DNA of 64,000 nt from an uncultured Pseudoteredinibacter sp. (GCF_947502065.1 NZ_CANMYE010000001.1:1426001-1490000); one strand, 5' to 3'. Counted from the stretch's first letter, positions 16,761 to 28,307 are shown. Numbers and translations are program-made. The notes: a model not told the origin generated them from the letters alone.

Positions 16761-19616
16761 ATGAAGAACTGGACGACTCAAAAAAATAATATCCAAATCA
16801 TAGTAGCGACAGCATTTATACTCCTTATCGCTGGCGGTGTCTGGGGCATGATTGATCATCAACAAGGCTTTATGCGCCAACTGATACAAGATCGCCTACG
16901 TGACTACAATCTGGCCTTCTGGGAGTCAGTAGCACAAGATGCAGACGACCTATTTCAGATTACCCAAGAACAAAAAGCTGCCTTTATCAACAAAGACCCA
17001 AAGCTAATTAGACATCAGTTAGCCGAGACCTTTCCCGCTCTCAACAGCACAAAAAAAGTCCACCACTTAGCCTTTTACGGTAAAGATACCAAATTACAAG
17101 GCTTACAAAACCAACAAGGCTTGCAACTCGACCGCCACAGCTTACAACTGTTAAACCTACCTGGAGCACCGTCGGAGTGGCATATAGAGCTTTCAACAAG
17201 AGGCGAAATGCTGCTGTGCGTATTGGATGAGATAAAGGTTGATGGCACGGTACATGGTTATCTCGAGGTCGCCAAACCAGCCTCCGAGAAGATGCTGGGC
17301 CTCGCCAGACAGTACAATATATTTTCTTTAATTGCCGCTTCTAAAACTCGCCCTATCATAGGCGACACTGATGCCAGTATTGATTTTAGCGATCTCAACA
17401 AGGGCGACTTTGCCGTTATTCATAACGATTTCAAAGAGCTATCCCTGATTGAACTGCAAGAAGAACAAGGTTGGTTAGCAAATATAAAACAGATCCGCTT
17501 CCACTACCAAGGCCGCGAGTACCAGGGCAGCCTAAGAAAAGTTTTTGACAGCAAACAACGATTGGCCATGATCCACATGGCAGCTATCGACATCACTGAA
17601 ATGATGGCCGCTCACAAAAGAAAACTAGCCATTTTCATAGGGCTGGCATTATTTTCATTCACCCTACTAAGTTATGTTGTTATTCGTTACCTACGCGCCG
17701 TTGAAAGAGACCTAAACTCTACCTACGCATCATTAGCCAACGAAGTGGAAGACCACAAAAAAACCGAGTCCCAGCTAATAGAGGCAAAACAAGGCTTAGA
17801 GTACCGCATTACTGAACGAACTACAGAGTTAAGACGACTGAATGAAAAGCTTCGAGATGACCTAAAGACTCGGCATAGCATGCAGCAAGCGCTAATGGTA
17901 AGCGAAAGACAATACCGGACCCTCTTTGACCATTCTTCCGATGCGATGATTTTGCTAGAAGATGGAAATCCAAGCCTTTGCAATACCGCTGCTGTCGAAC
18001 TTATAAAGCTAGAAAGTCACAACCAAATCAAAGAGGTCGACCTTTACGATCTGCTGGCTGAAGACACCGATAAAAATAATGGCTTTCGAAGCCAATTTAT
18101 CCGCACCCTAGGCTCGAGCATCTATGGGCAACCCTTGAAGCATGAGTGGCGCTGTAAAGATTTTGAAGGCCGCGAGTTCTTCGCCGATATCACGCTCAGC
18201 AAAATACCCTCTGAAGATCATCGACGCCTAGCGCATTTAACAATTCGGGATATCACCGAGAAAAAAGAAGCTGAGCTAAAAATTTCTAGCCAGGCTTACT
18301 ACGATTCCCTTACCAGCTTGCCCAATCGTAACTTATTTATGGACCGACTCCACCAAGCAGTGGCTTTTGCCGATCGCAACCAATGCTACGGTGCCGTTCT
18401 GTTTATGGATCTAGATAACTTTAAGTATATCAATGACTCGCTTGGCCACGCCGTAGGCGATGCCGTTCTTATTGAAGTCGCCAAGCGCTTAAATGCCAGC
18501 GCTCGCAGCCAAGATACGATTGCAAGATTTGGTGGCGATGAGTTTGTTATGTTGATACCCGCCAATTTCGCCAATAAGCGTATGGCAACTATCAACACCC
18601 AGAAGATTGCCGAAAAAATACGACGCACCTTTTCACCGCCAATAAACCATCAATCCCATGAGTTTCACCTCACTCCGAGCATAGGGGTAACCTTATTTAA
18701 CTCTAATGAGACCGCCGTTGCGGATATTTTAAAACACGCCGACACGGCTATGTACCAGGCCAAGAGCCTAGGTAAAAACTCTATTTGCTTCTTCGAATTA
18801 GAAATGCAGCGCAGTATCGATCAACGATTACGTTTGGAAAGCAAAATGCGCGAAGCCATAAAGCGAAACGCCTTTGAATTGCGCTTTCAGCCCAAAATCG
18901 GTCAACAAGGAGATATTATTGGCGCTGAGTCTTTATGCCGCTGGCAATTACCAGAAGGCGATTGGGTCTCTCCTGTCGAGTTCATTCCTATCGCTGAAGA
19001 AACCGGGCTTATAACAGAACTTGGCAACTGGGTTTTCGAAATGGCTATTGCAACATTAGCCGAAATTCAACAACAGCACCTCAGTAAGTTTACGATGTCT
19101 ATCAACGTTAGCCCTTTGCAAATCAACCAAAGCAATATTGTTAGGCAGCTTTTGCATACCTGCACACATCATCAGGTAAAACCCTGCGATGTCACTCTAG
19201 AAATAACCGAAAGCGTATTGATGCAAGACGCCAAATCCACTGAGGAAAAATTACGCCGATTGAAATCACATGGCTTCCAAATTTCAATTGATGATTTTGG
19301 AACAGGTTACTCCTCACTCGCCTACTTAAAGCACCTGAGCATTAACGAACTAAAAATCGACCGTTCATTCGTATCCGATATAGGCCAAGACCCTGATGAC
19401 GACGCGATTGTAGAAACTATCTTAGCCATGTCGCGCCACTTGAAGCTAAGCGTTGTTGCCGAAGGGGTGGAGAACGAGGAACAACTACGGTTTTTACAGC
19501 GTCACAGCTGCGAACAATACCAGGGCTTTTACTTCAGCAAGCCTCTCAAAGAGGCTGAGCTAATGGAATTCATTAGCAACAAGCAACAACATTCAGCAAG
19601 TGAAATAAGTATCTAG
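16761..19616 (+). CDS. Membrane GGDEF-EAL cyclic-di-GMP enzyme with PAS domain
   Basis: A 951-residue sensor. TM1 (about 12-32) and TM2 (about 288-310) bracket a 250-residue periplasmic domain of unknown type. A coiled coil (315-380) and a PAS domain (384-497) follow. The GGDEF domain has an intact active site (591-595) and an inhibitory RxxD site (RSQD, 583-586). The EAL domain has an ESL variant at 723-725 but keeps INVSPLQ, LEITES, IDDFGTGYSS, ELKIDRSF and VAEGVEN. Both cyclase and phosphodiesterase activities appear possible; which dominates cannot be read from sequence. It is monocistronic, between acnB and the convergent SPFH gene. Confidence 0.93.
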   Translation: MKNWTTQKNNIQIIVATAFILLIAGGVWGMIDHQQGFMRQLIQDRLRDYNLAFWESVAQDADDLFQITQEQKAAFINKDPKLIRHQLAETFPALNSTKKVHHLAFYGKDTKLQGLQNQQGLQLDRHSLQLLNLPGAPSEWHIELSTRGEMLLCVLDEIKVDGTVHGYLEVAKPASEKMLGLARQYNIFSLIAASKTRPIIGDTDASIDFSDLNKGDFAVIHNDFKELSLIELQEEQGWLANIKQIRFHYQGREYQGSLRKVFDSKQRLAMIHMAAIDITEMMAAHKRKLAIFIGLALFSFTLLSYVVIRYLRAVERDLNSTYASLANEVEDHKKTESQLIEAKQGLEYRITERTTELRRLNEKLRDDLKTRHSMQQALMVSERQYRTLFDHSSDAMILLEDGNPSLCNTAAVELIKLESHNQIKEVDLYDLLAEDTDKNNGFRSQFIRTLGSSIYGQPLKHEWRCKDFEGREFFADITLSKIPSEDHRRLAHLTIRDITEKKEAELKISSQAYYDSLTSLPNRNLFMDRLHQAVAFADRNQCYGAVLFMDLDNFKYINDSLGHAVGDAVLIEVAKRLNASARSQDTIARFGGDEFVMLIPANFANKRMATINTQKIAEKIRRTFSPPINHQSHEFHLTPSIGVTLFNSNETAVADILKHADTAMYQAKSLGKNSICFFELEMQRSIDQRLRLESKMREAIKRNAFELRFQPKIGQQGDIIGAESLCRWQLPEGDWVSPVEFIPIAEETGLITELGNWVFEMAIATLAEIQQQHLSKFTMSINVSPLQINQSNIVRQLLHTCTHHQVKPCDVTLEITESVLMQDAKSTEEKLRRLKSHGFQISIDDFGTGYSSLAYLKHLSINELKIDRSFVSDIGQDPDDDAIVETILAMSRHLKLSVVAEGVENEEQLRFLQRHSCEQYQGFYFSKPLKEAELMEFISNKQQHSASEISI

Positions 19617-19694
19617 TACTTAAGCTATTGCCCAAATGACAAAGCGCCAGAGCCAAACTATGGCGACCTAATAAAATGATACGCAAAAGAAAAC

Positions 19695-19730
19695 GGCGGC
19701 AAGCTAAAAACAGCTGTACCGCCCTATTTT
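19695..19730. terminator. Bidirectional terminator between GGDEF-EAL and SPFH genes
   Basis: GGCGG (19695-19699) pairs with CCGCC (19719-19723), and an inner AGCT/AGCT pair closes a short loop. T-rich tracts follow on both strands. It lies between two converging genes. Confidence 0.65.
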
Positions 19731-19746
19731 AGTCTTTAAGCATCAA

Positions 19747-21084
19747 TTACTTTTTGCTATCGACTTCACGCTGATAGTTTAAACGTTTAGCGGCATCCAA
19801 AGTAAGCATTTGCATAAAGGCGCGAGTCTCAGAATCACTGCCAGTTGGCGCGGATCCAGAGCCGAAAACATTGGTTGGAACCTTACGGCGTGCAAATGCA
19901 TCCGCCCACAGTTTTTGAATTTCTATTTCAGCCTGCAGCTTTTGCGCTAGCGCATTATCTGCCTGCAAGATCACCTTTTTCTGGTAAGCCTCTGCATCTG
20001 CCAAGGTTTTCTGGGTCTCCGCTTCTACTCGAGCCTTCTCAAGATTGATCTTGGCGGTTTCTGCAGCGATGGTGGCCTCCTCTCTTAGCTTGGTGGCCTG
20101 TGTAATTGCAAGTTGCTTTTCGGTTTCCGCCTCTGTCGTTTTTTGAATCTGTTCTACCTTGGCACTGGCTTGGCGCTCTGCAACCTCACGCTCACCTTTG
20201 GCAATGGCCAGCAAACGCTGCTCTTCTTCCTGAATCCTCTGCTCGCGTGCAATCGCACGATCAGCCGACGCTTTCTGCTTCAAGCGCATGCGCTCAACAA
20301 ATTTATTGTTTGGCTTGATATCCGTGACGCGAGCATCAACCACAGAGATTCCAAACTCGGTAAAGCGTTGCTTTTTACGACGAGCTTGACCATCTTCTCC
20401 AAGAACTTTATTAACAACAAAAATTGTTTTTGACTCGTCCCCATATTCTTGCTGCTGGGTACCTAGAGCAGCATTCGCTGACCCCGAAACTTTGCGCTGT
20501 GACTCAACTGAAACTTCTTCACGGCGCACTAGATAAATACCCTGAGCCATCTGCTGCTCAAATTCAGAGTTAAACTCAGTACGACCACCGGAATAGTATT
20601 CTTCGGCACTCATTAAGGAAGCATTGGCTTGCAAAGTTTCTTTGAAAGCTGGTATTAAGGCTGTTCGCAATAGGTTTTCTGGTGAACGGTACTCATGGGC
20701 AAGGTTCAAAAAGGCCTCTTCATCTGAGGGGATGGAATATCGCACGGTTGCCTGCGCATGGGCGTCTACTTGATCTAAAAACATGATGCTAAGCGGCGGT
20801 AAGCTTGCACTGGTTTCGCTGCTTTCTTTCTCAGCGTTCACCTGATCGCCCATGGTTGCGGCAGTCGCCTGTACAGTCATAGCACGCTTCCAGGCATTCC
20901 AGCGCCCAAGGATAAACAAGTGATAGCCCACATCAGTGACAACCTGCTCATCACCAGTTACCGTACGTACATGATAGATGTAACCCGGCTCAGCATAAAA
21001 AACAGATTTTCGGAGCAATAACAGCAATGCCAGTACGACAATTGCGATAACAATATATTTTGGGGATAAGCGATCTTTGATCAT
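19747..21084 (-). CDS. SPFH/band-7 domain membrane protein
   Basis: A 445-residue protein with one N-terminal transmembrane helix (about 11-26), an SPFH domain (about 28-250), and a long Ala/Glu/Lys/Gln-rich coiled coil (about 265-400) typical of flotillin and prohibitin relatives, then a short flexible tail. Such proteins oligomerise and scaffold membrane domains or proteases. No HflK/HflC-type partner or NfeD gene is adjacent, so it cannot be placed in a subfamily. The next minus-strand gene upstream is the 41-residue membrane protein; a hairpin at 21259-21290 separates them. Confidence 0.88.
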   Translation of the reverse strand: MIKDRLSPKYIVIAIVVLALLLLLRKSVFYAEPGYIYHVRTVTGDEQVVTDVGYHLFILGRWNAWKRAMTVQATAATMGDQVNAEKESSETSASLPPLSIMFLDQVDAHAQATVRYSIPSDEEAFLNLAHEYRSPENLLRTALIPAFKETLQANASLMSAEEYYSGGRTEFNSEFEQQMAQGIYLVRREEVSVESQRKVSGSANAALGTQQQEYGDESKTIFVVNKVLGEDGQARRKKQRFTEFGISVVDARVTDIKPNNKFVERMRLKQKASADRAIAREQRIQEEEQRLLAIAKGEREVAERQASAKVEQIQKTTEAETEKQLAITQATKLREEATIAAETAKINLEKARVEAETQKTLADAEAYQKKVILQADNALAQKLQAEIEIQKLWADAFARRKVPTNVFGSGSAPTGSDSETRAFMQMLTLDAAKRLNYQREVDSKK

Positions 21085-21248
21085 CGGCTGTTCCTTTTAT
21101 TCACCGAAATGAAATGATGCAGAAAAGAAACGCTAAGTTACACGGTAAATCAAAGACTTACCAGCGTACCAGATCACTATTTAAGGTCATTGAAAGAACA
21201 GCCAAAGGGCCGCCAAGGGAATGGCCACCTAAAGCCATAGCATGAAAA

Positions 21249-21296
21249 GCAATAAAGCCCACCGACTATACAACTCAGCCTAGCCGGTGGTATTGC
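21249..21296 (-). terminator. Hairpin after the small membrane protein gene
   Basis: GCAATA (21249-21254) and CCACCG (21259-21264) pair with CGGTGG (21285-21290) and TATTGC (21291-21296), with a 3-base bulge. It sits 30 bases after the stop of the 41-residue minus-strand gene. The following T-run is weak (GCTTTATT), so termination is uncertain. Confidence 0.45.
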
Positions 21297-21326
21297 CCGA
21301 AGGCAAAACTGTTTACTCAGATCGAT

Positions 21327-21452
21327 CTACTTACCGCTCTTCTTAATGTCATCTTTTACGTGATTGTACATAAAACGGCCTATGTACAAGGTGATTACAG
21401 TTGTAGCAACAACAATAGCAACTCCGGCAATTACAGCATCATCAAAATACAT
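21327..21452 (-). CDS. 41-residue single-pass membrane protein
   Basis: The product begins MYFDDAVIAGVAIVVATTV and continues ITLYIGRFMYNHVKDDIKKSGK-like to a TAG stop, giving one transmembrane helix (about 6-24) and a short basic tail, probably N-out. AGAGGA lies 8 bases before the ATG, a strong ribosome binding site. Upstream, a perfect FNR/ANR box (21534-21547) lies about 41 bases before a plausible start point. Together these make a real gene likely despite its length. I do not recognise a family. Possible roles are a small subunit of a respiratory complex or a stress membrane peptide; that is speculation. Confidence 0.75.
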   Translation of the reverse strand: MYFDDAVIAGVAIVVATTVITLYIGRFMYNHVKDDIKKSGK

Positions 21453-21506
21453 GGCTAGTTCCTCTCACAGTTGATAGGTATTTCTGTTTTGATCTTGTAT
21501 AAGCAC

Positions 21507-21547
21507 ATACTAAAACAAGATACACAGAGGATATTGATACGGATCAA
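21507..21547 (-). promoter_or_regulatory. FNR/ANR-dependent promoter of the small membrane gene
   Basis: TTGATACGGATCAA (21534-21547) is a perfect match to the FNR/ANR consensus TTGATNNNNATCAA. On the minus strand a -10-like TAGTAT (21512-21507) follows, placing the start near 21500 and the box centre at about -41, the class II position. This predicts induction at low oxygen. Confidence 0.7.
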
Positions 21548-21594
21548 TTACAGCCCTTGCTGCTTGCGAAGCAAAGAGTCAGCTTTAGCTTTAT

Positions 21595-21608
21595 TTGAGC
21601 TAGATCAA
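21595..21608 (-). promoter_or_regulatory. Second FNR/ANR-like box
   Basis: TTGAGCTAGATCAA differs from the FNR consensus at one half-site base. Its centre is 61 bases upstream of the perfect box, an integral number of helical turns, so it could be an upstream accessory site. Confidence 0.5.
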
Positions 21609-21641
21609 TATTTGATTCAGAAGGAATGACTACATAGCCGC

Positions 21642-22241
21642 TTAAACTTTAAAGAAAATTGTTGCGGCAGCACTACAAATGGCTTCTTGGGCCTTTTTAT
21701 CAACATAGATACCATCGATTAGCAAGCGGCTGATCCCGTGAAGACTGCTCCAACTCACCTGCGCAAACCTAAGCGCACTAAGCTCTTGGCCAATATGACC
21801 GCTGCGCTGCCAGCGCTGAACCCGCTCAACATAGCGTCTAAAATAGCCTCTAGATTCTTGCGCGAATTGCTCTGGGGGGGTATTGCCCTGCCACACCTCG
21901 CTACCGAACATCAAATCGTAATACTCTGGGTGCTCAACTGCCCAATTAACATAGGCATTAACAAATTGCATGACCTGTGCTTCAAATGCCGCTTCACCTT
22001 GACATTCTGCGGCATCAATTGCCTCGGCCTGCAAAACAAAACCTCTATGGGCAATAGCACTCAGCAAAGCCTGCTTGTCTTCAAAGTGATGATAGGGAGC
22101 GCTGCGCGAGACGCCTACTTTGTCAGCCAGCTTGCGCATAGAAAGTCCGTTAACACCTTCTAGACGTATTATCTCAACGGCAGCCTCTTCTAAAGTGCCC
22201 TTAAGATCGCCATGGTGGTAGCTTTTTTTCGCGGTTGTCAT
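21642..22241 (-). CDS. TetR/AcrR family regulator
   Basis: A 199-residue repressor. The N-terminal helix-turn-helix (about 10-56) has GLSMRKLADKVGVSRSAPYHHFEDK. The C-terminal part resembles the WHG-type TetR ligand domain (YYDLMFGSEVW, FAQVSWSSLHGISRLL). It is divergent from the dienoyl-CoA isomerase gene. The shared control region contains symmetric and repeated sites, so it probably represses that operon and itself. An acyl-CoA ligand is a reasonable inference from the target genes. Confidence 0.92.
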   Translation of the reverse strand: MTTAKKSYHHGDLKGTLEEAAVEIIRLEGVNGLSMRKLADKVGVSRSAPYHHFEDKQALLSAIAHRGFVLQAEAIDAAECQGEAAFEAQVMQFVNAYVNWAVEHPEYYDLMFGSEVWQGNTPPEQFAQESRGYFRRYVERVQRWQRSGHIGQELSALRFAQVSWSSLHGISRLLIDGIYVDKKAQEAICSAAATIFFKV

Positions 22242-22255
22242 TTCTACCCTACTTG

Positions 22256-22290
22256 CTGTCTATACGAACCAATAACTGTCTTTACGAACC
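22256..22290. promoter_or_regulatory. 15-bp direct repeat, TetR operator candidate
   Basis: CTGTCTATACGAACC (22256-22270) and CTGTCTTTACGAACC (22276-22290) differ at one base and are spaced 20 bp, two helical turns. They lie 15-50 bases before the TetR start, where bound protein would block its own transcription. Confidence 0.6.
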
Positions 22291-22311
22291 GGGACAATGT
22301 ATCAGCACATC

Positions 22312-22340
22312 TTGACACTGTCAAAATAGCACCGTAACCT
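22312..22340 (+). promoter_or_regulatory. Sigma-70 promoter with palindrome over the -35
   Basis: TTGACA (22312-22317), 17 bases, TAACCT (22335-22340). The -35 is part of the perfect palindrome TTGACACTGTCAA (22312-22324). A related CTTGACAGTG occurs downstream at 22353-22362. The arrangement suits repression of the fatty-acid genes; the identity of the binding protein is inferred. Confidence 0.65.
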
Positions 22341-22385
22341 GAACACATCCATCTTGACAGTGCTCAGTTAACCGGAGTCAGAATA

Positions 22386-23228
22386 ATGAAATACAGCACC
22401 TTTAGCGTCACCATCAACGATCATATTGCCCATATCGAACTAAACCGTCCCAATGAGCTGAATACTATGGTTCCGGCATTTTGGCGAGAGCTGCCTGAGG
22501 CGGTCAGAAAAATTGACCGAGAAGCTGCCGCTCGAGTGATCGTAATCTCCTCAACGGGCAAACACTTTAGCGCCGGCATGGATCTAGCGGTATTTACCAG
22601 CGGTGGACTAGATGAAGATGCTGAACTAGGCCGCAAGCACGAACGCCTTCGCCATATGGTATTGGAACTGCAAGACAGTTTTAGCGCCCTCGAAAACTGC
22701 CGAATTCCCGTTCTGGCGGCCATTCAAGGTGGCTGTATTGGTGGCGCTGTAGACATGACCACCGCCTGCGACTGCCGCTACATTACTGAAGAAGGCTTCT
22801 TCACTGTTTACGAGACCAAGATTGGTATGACCGCCGATGTTGGCACTCTGCAGCGCCTGCCAAAGTTAATTCCAGAAGGCCTAGCCCGTGAATTGGCCTA
22901 CACTGGACGTCGTATGTATGCCGATGAGGCCAAGGCATGCGGCCTAGTTAATCAAGTATTTAGCGATCAGCAAACCATGCTCGATGAAGTGATGACGATC
23001 GCCAAAGAGATGGCAGCAAACTCTCCACTGGCGGTTAGTGGTTGTAAAGAGATGATTAACTACACCCGTGATCACAGCACCGCCGATAGCCTGCGTTATA
23101 TGAGCATTTGGCAAACCGGCATGTTCCAGCCGCAAACCGATATGATGGAGTGCTTCACGGCCAAAATGGAAAAACGTGAGCCCGAGTTCGCCGAGCTTTG
23201 CAAAATCGGTCCGGCCATCAAGGAGTAA
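22386..23228 (+). CDS. Delta3,5-delta2,4-dienoyl-CoA isomerase (crotonase family)
   Basis: A 280-residue crotonase-fold enzyme closely resembling ECH1. It has the oxyanion-hole regions KHFSAGMDL and GGCIGGAVDM, and all three acidic residues known in ECH1 are kept: Asp in GAVDM, Glu in VYETKIG and Asp in TADVGTLQRLPK. These positions separate it from ordinary enoyl-CoA hydratases. It moves conjugated double bonds in 3,5-dienoyl-CoA, allowing degradation of fatty acids with odd-position double bonds. It is the first gene after the TetR-controlled promoter; AACCGGAG precedes the ATG. The partner fadH lies two genes on. Confidence 0.9.
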   Translation: MKYSTFSVTINDHIAHIELNRPNELNTMVPAFWRELPEAVRKIDREAAARVIVISSTGKHFSAGMDLAVFTSGGLDEDAELGRKHERLRHMVLELQDSFSALENCRIPVLAAIQGGCIGGAVDMTTACDCRYITEEGFFTVYETKIGMTADVGTLQRLPKLIPEGLARELAYTGRRMYADEAKACGLVNQVFSDQQTMLDEVMTIAKEMAANSPLAVSGCKEMINYTRDHSTADSLRYMSIWQTGMFQPQTDMMECFTAKMEKREPEFAELCKIGPAIKE

Positions 23229-23238
23229 GGAGATCACC

Positions 23239-23634
23239 ATGAGCGATCTGAGACTGGCCAAATGGCACGAGGTTGTTGCCCAAGGCAATACTGAGTTATT
23301 GACTGAGCTATTGCATCCAAATATGGAGTTTCACTCCCCTACTTTCTGGGGCGCGAAAGAAGGCGGCCATGTTGCGCACTTTATCCTTTGCCAAGTATTG
23401 GATATTTTTGAAGATTTCGAATATCACCGAGAATGGATCGATGGCAATAACTTTGCGCTGGAGTTTAGCTGTAAAGTTGAAGACAAAAAAATCAAAGGCA
23501 TTGATTTAATCCGCTGGAATGATGAAGGCCAAATAATTCACTTTGAAGTTATGGTAAGACCATTAAACGGTTTAGCTCGCCTTGCCGACCTAATGACCCA
23601 ACGATTCGTTGATGCCGGATTTATTAAAAAGTAA
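23239..23634 (+). CDS. NTF2/SnoaL-like protein
   Basis: The start is ATG 23239, with AAGGAG 7 bases upstream; an earlier in-frame start would overlap the isomerase. The 131-residue product has the SnoaL-like cone pattern (LLHPNMEFHSPTFW, REWIDGNNFALEF, KIKGIDLIRWNDEGQIIHFEVMVRP). It contains no recognised catalytic set. It lies between the isomerase and fadH and is probably co-transcribed, so it may bind or process an acyl-CoA intermediate; function unknown. Confidence 0.85.
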   Translation: MSDLRLAKWHEVVAQGNTELLTELLHPNMEFHSPTFWGAKEGGHVAHFILCQVLDIFEDFEYHREWIDGNNFALEFSCKVEDKKIKGIDLIRWNDEGQIIHFEVMVRPLNGLARLADLMTQRFVDAGFIKK

Positions 23635-23682
23635 TACCTAAAAATTATATTAAAAGGCTGCCTAAGACAGCCAAACGATTAG

Positions 23683-25719
<2,037 letters not shown>

Positions 25720-25737
25720 GTAAACTCATTACAACTA

Positions 25738-25769
25738 TTGGGTTTGGCGCGTTCTGCGCTAAGCCCAAA
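25738..25769. terminator. Hairpin between fadH and tdk
   Basis: A 13-bp stem with two G-U wobbles in the plus transcript, TTGGGTTTGGCGC and GCGCTAAGCCCAA, encloses GTTCT. It sits between converging genes. Flanking T-runs are poor, so efficiency is uncertain. Confidence 0.5.
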
Positions 25770-25791
25770 TTGTCACACTAGCCTTCCCACA

Positions 25792-26373
25792 TTAACCTTC
25801 CCAAACCAGCTCAGCAAAGTGCTTACGACACATAGATTCGTAGCTATCATTGCCACCCACGTGAACCTGCTCACCTTCTCTAACAACACGACCGCTCTCG
25901 TCTCTACGAACCACAAAATTCGCCTTGCGGCCGCAATGGCAGATCGTCTTTAACTCGACCAGTTTATCGGCCCATGCTAGAAGGTAATGACTACCGGCAA
26001 AGGTCTCGGCTAAAAAATCCGTACGTAAGCCATAGGCTAATACCGGAATATTTAACTCATCGACAACTTTGCACAATTGCTTAACTTGGGATTTCGATAG
26101 AAACTGCGCCTCATCAATAAAGACGCAATTCATCGCACCTGCACTATGCAAAACACTGATGGCCGAGAATAAGTCGGTTTCATGTTGAAACAAGTGTGCA
26201 TCGGCATGTAAACCAATTCTGGAGCTGACTTTACCGCGACCATAGCGATCATCTAAGGCCGCGGTAAAGATTTCCACATGCATGCCGCGCTCTTTATAGT
26301 TATAAGCCGATTGCAGCAATGCTGTAGATTTACCCGCATTCATTGCCGAGTAATAGAAATAAAGTTGAGCCAT
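25792..26373 (-). CDS. tdk: Thymidine kinase
   Basis: A 193-residue type II thymidine kinase that phosphorylates thymidine in salvage. The P-loop is SAMNAGKST (9-17), the DEAQF motif is in VFIDEAQFL, and the lasso region has YGLRTDF. Zinc ligands are in CHCGRKA and the late MCRKH. The C-terminus is complete. It starts 7 bases after the S9 peptidase stop and is likely co-transcribed with it. Confidence 0.96.
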   Translation of the reverse strand: MAQLYFYYSAMNAGKSTALLQSAYNYKERGMHVEIFTAALDDRYGRGKVSSRIGLHADAHLFQHETDLFSAISVLHSAGAMNCVFIDEAQFLSKSQVKQLCKVVDELNIPVLAYGLRTDFLAETFAGSHYLLAWADKLVELKTICHCGRKANFVVRRDESGRVVREGEQVHVGGNDSYESMCRKHFAELVWEG

Positions 26374-26380
26374 AAATCCA

Positions 26381-28219
26381 TCAGTTAATTAAATGTTCAC
26401 CCAAAAACTTATCGATTTCTGTAAACGTCGCCAACTCTTGGGCATTGCTTGAGCGCCAATGTTCGCCGCCTTTTAACTCGATAAACTTCACCACGCCTCC
26501 ATTCTTTTTCACCGCCCTTTCCATCCGACGACTGTGTTCGGCATCGGCCACTGCATCAGTTTCAGCATGAACTAAAAGTAGCGGCGCCTTAATATTTTCA
26601 GCTAGATGTACCGGAGATACCTGCTCAGCTTCTTCTCGATCATTAAGAGTTTCACGCTGCAAACCTTTAAACAAGGCAGTATCTCGAATATCTCTCCTTA
26701 ACAAGGGGAAATCCAAGACTCCATTGATACTGATACCGCACTTAAACAGTTTGCCATCTCTCGCCAAACCCATCGCAGCGGCATAACCACCATAGGAATA
26801 GCCCATAATACAAATATTACCTTTTTCAGCCACACCTTTTTCTAGCAGCCAAGACACGCCATCTGCAACATCATCCTGCATAAGCTTGCCCCACTGTTTC
26901 ATGCCAGCTTCACGGTGCTTACTACCAAAACCTGTAGATCCCCTAAACTGCGGCTGAAAAACGGCGATCCCGCGAGAAGTTAGCATTTGAACCAGAGTTT
27001 GATAACCAGAAAAATCTCGCGCATGTGGTCCACCATGTACTAACACAACCGTTGGCGCCGCTTTATTGGCACTTTGCGGCACACTTAAATAGGCTGGCAC
27101 CTTGTAGCCATCACGAGCCGCATAAACGACTTTCTGTTTTTTGCTGCCGTTGAGCTTCTCAAGCTCTGGGTATTGTGAAGCTAAATATTGCAACTGCCCT
27201 GTCTTGGGGTAATACAAGTGGTATTTCATGGGCTTGTTACCACGCTCAGACTTCAATACCAACACGCTTTTATCCCGACTACGGCTGACTACCTGAAAAT
27301 TTTCACCATCTAACAGAAAGGCCACATCCTCTTTGATTCTCTGCAAGTCTGGGTCTACATATTCAGGGCCGTATTCACGAGTTATAAGATTAAACTCTCT
27401 CAGCGCCGGCGTACTGTCAATTTCATCAAGCCCAGAAGACTTCTCACTCGCCACAAGTAGCGTATCTTTACTATCCGGCTTCATACTGACAGGGACTATT
27501 CGATCGGTATCAAAAAAGTTCTTCTTTTCAAATACACTCCATGCTGAGCCTGTTTCGTTTCGAAAAAGCACTTCGGCATGTTTACCATCTTTTCCCTTTT
27601 CTAAGCGCCCACCGACACGAAGCTCCCCCCAATCATCGGCAAGCCAATAAGAAACCTGATCCGGGTTATCTTGTACTCGAGTTCGAACGCCCGTTTCCAG
27701 ATTAACCTTGTGCACTATGGGAGATGCCCAATTGTTTGGAGAATCATCTAAGCTAAGCAAAACATGATCGTGGTCGTCCTTCATTAAGCTAATCAAGCTT
27801 GGGTTACGCTTATAAAAACCTTTACGATTAGGCTTCGCCTTATAGAATATAGGGTCTGTTCCGTCACGCTTGACGCTGCCTATTGTTGAAAGAATGATGA
27901 CATAATCACGTATTTCGCGGGTTTTGCGAACGCTCAATAATAATCGCTCGTCGTTAGCCCACTTAAACCAGTTAATATAGTACTCACCATCCGACAAACG
28001 CGTCAGCTTGGCCTCAGGGTCTGCAAGATCCCGCATTACGATAAAGCTATTTGTCCCATCGGACATTTTGGCCGCTAAGTATCGACCATTGGGTGAGATC
28101 TCGGGATTGGAAAATCTAGGCAGTTTTGCAAATTCAGCGACATCAACAACTGAGCCCGATGATGTGCCGCTATGTAAAAAAGCAATCAGTAACAACGATA
28201 TCCAGACAGTGTATTTCAT
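26381..28219 (-). CDS. Exported S9 family (prolyl oligopeptidase-like) peptidase
   Basis: The start is ATG 28219, with AAGGG 6 bases upstream; ATG two codons earlier abuts the ribosome binding site. The 612-residue product has a signal peptide ([18 protein letters not shown]), a beta-propeller region (about 25-350), and an alpha/beta-hydrolase domain with nucleophile GYSYGGY, Asp in HAETDAVAD and His in GGEHW. Members cleave short peptides in the periplasm. Its pairing with thymidine kinase is probably positional only. Confidence 0.9.
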   Translation of the reverse strand: MKYTVWISLLLIAFLHSGTSSGSVVDVAEFAKLPRFSNPEISPNGRYLAAKMSDGTNSFIVMRDLADPEAKLTRLSDGEYYINWFKWANDERLLLSVRKTREIRDYVIILSTIGSVKRDGTDPIFYKAKPNRKGFYKRNPSLISLMKDDHDHVLLSLDDSPNNWASPIVHKVNLETGVRTRVQDNPDQVSYWLADDWGELRVGGRLEKGKDGKHAEVLFRNETGSAWSVFEKKNFFDTDRIVPVSMKPDSKDTLLVASEKSSGLDEIDSTPALREFNLITREYGPEYVDPDLQRIKEDVAFLLDGENFQVVSRSRDKSVLVLKSERGNKPMKYHLYYPKTGQLQYLASQYPELEKLNGSKKQKVVYAARDGYKVPAYLSVPQSANKAAPTVVLVHGGPHARDFSGYQTLVQMLTSRGIAVFQPQFRGSTGFGSKHREAGMKQWGKLMQDDVADGVSWLLEKGVAEKGNICIMGYSYGGYAAAMGLARDGKLFKCGISINGVLDFPLLRRDIRDTALFKGLQRETLNDREEAEQVSPVHLAENIKAPLLLVHAETDAVADAEHSRRMERAVKKNGGVVKFIELKGGEHWRSSNAQELATFTEIDKFLGEHLIN

Positions 28220-28256
28220 AAGCATCCCTTCATATTATACTTCACACATCAGATCA

Positions 28257-28287
28257 AAGAAAAAAGGGAGCGACCAGCGCTCCCTTT
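28257..28287 (-). terminator. guaA terminator
   Basis: On the minus strand AAAGGGAGCG and CGCTCCCTTT (28263-28287) enclose a 5-base loop, followed by six T in a row. It starts 20 bases after the guaA stop. Confidence 0.85.
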
Positions 28288-28307
28288 GAAACTGGCTTAC
28301 AATCCAG

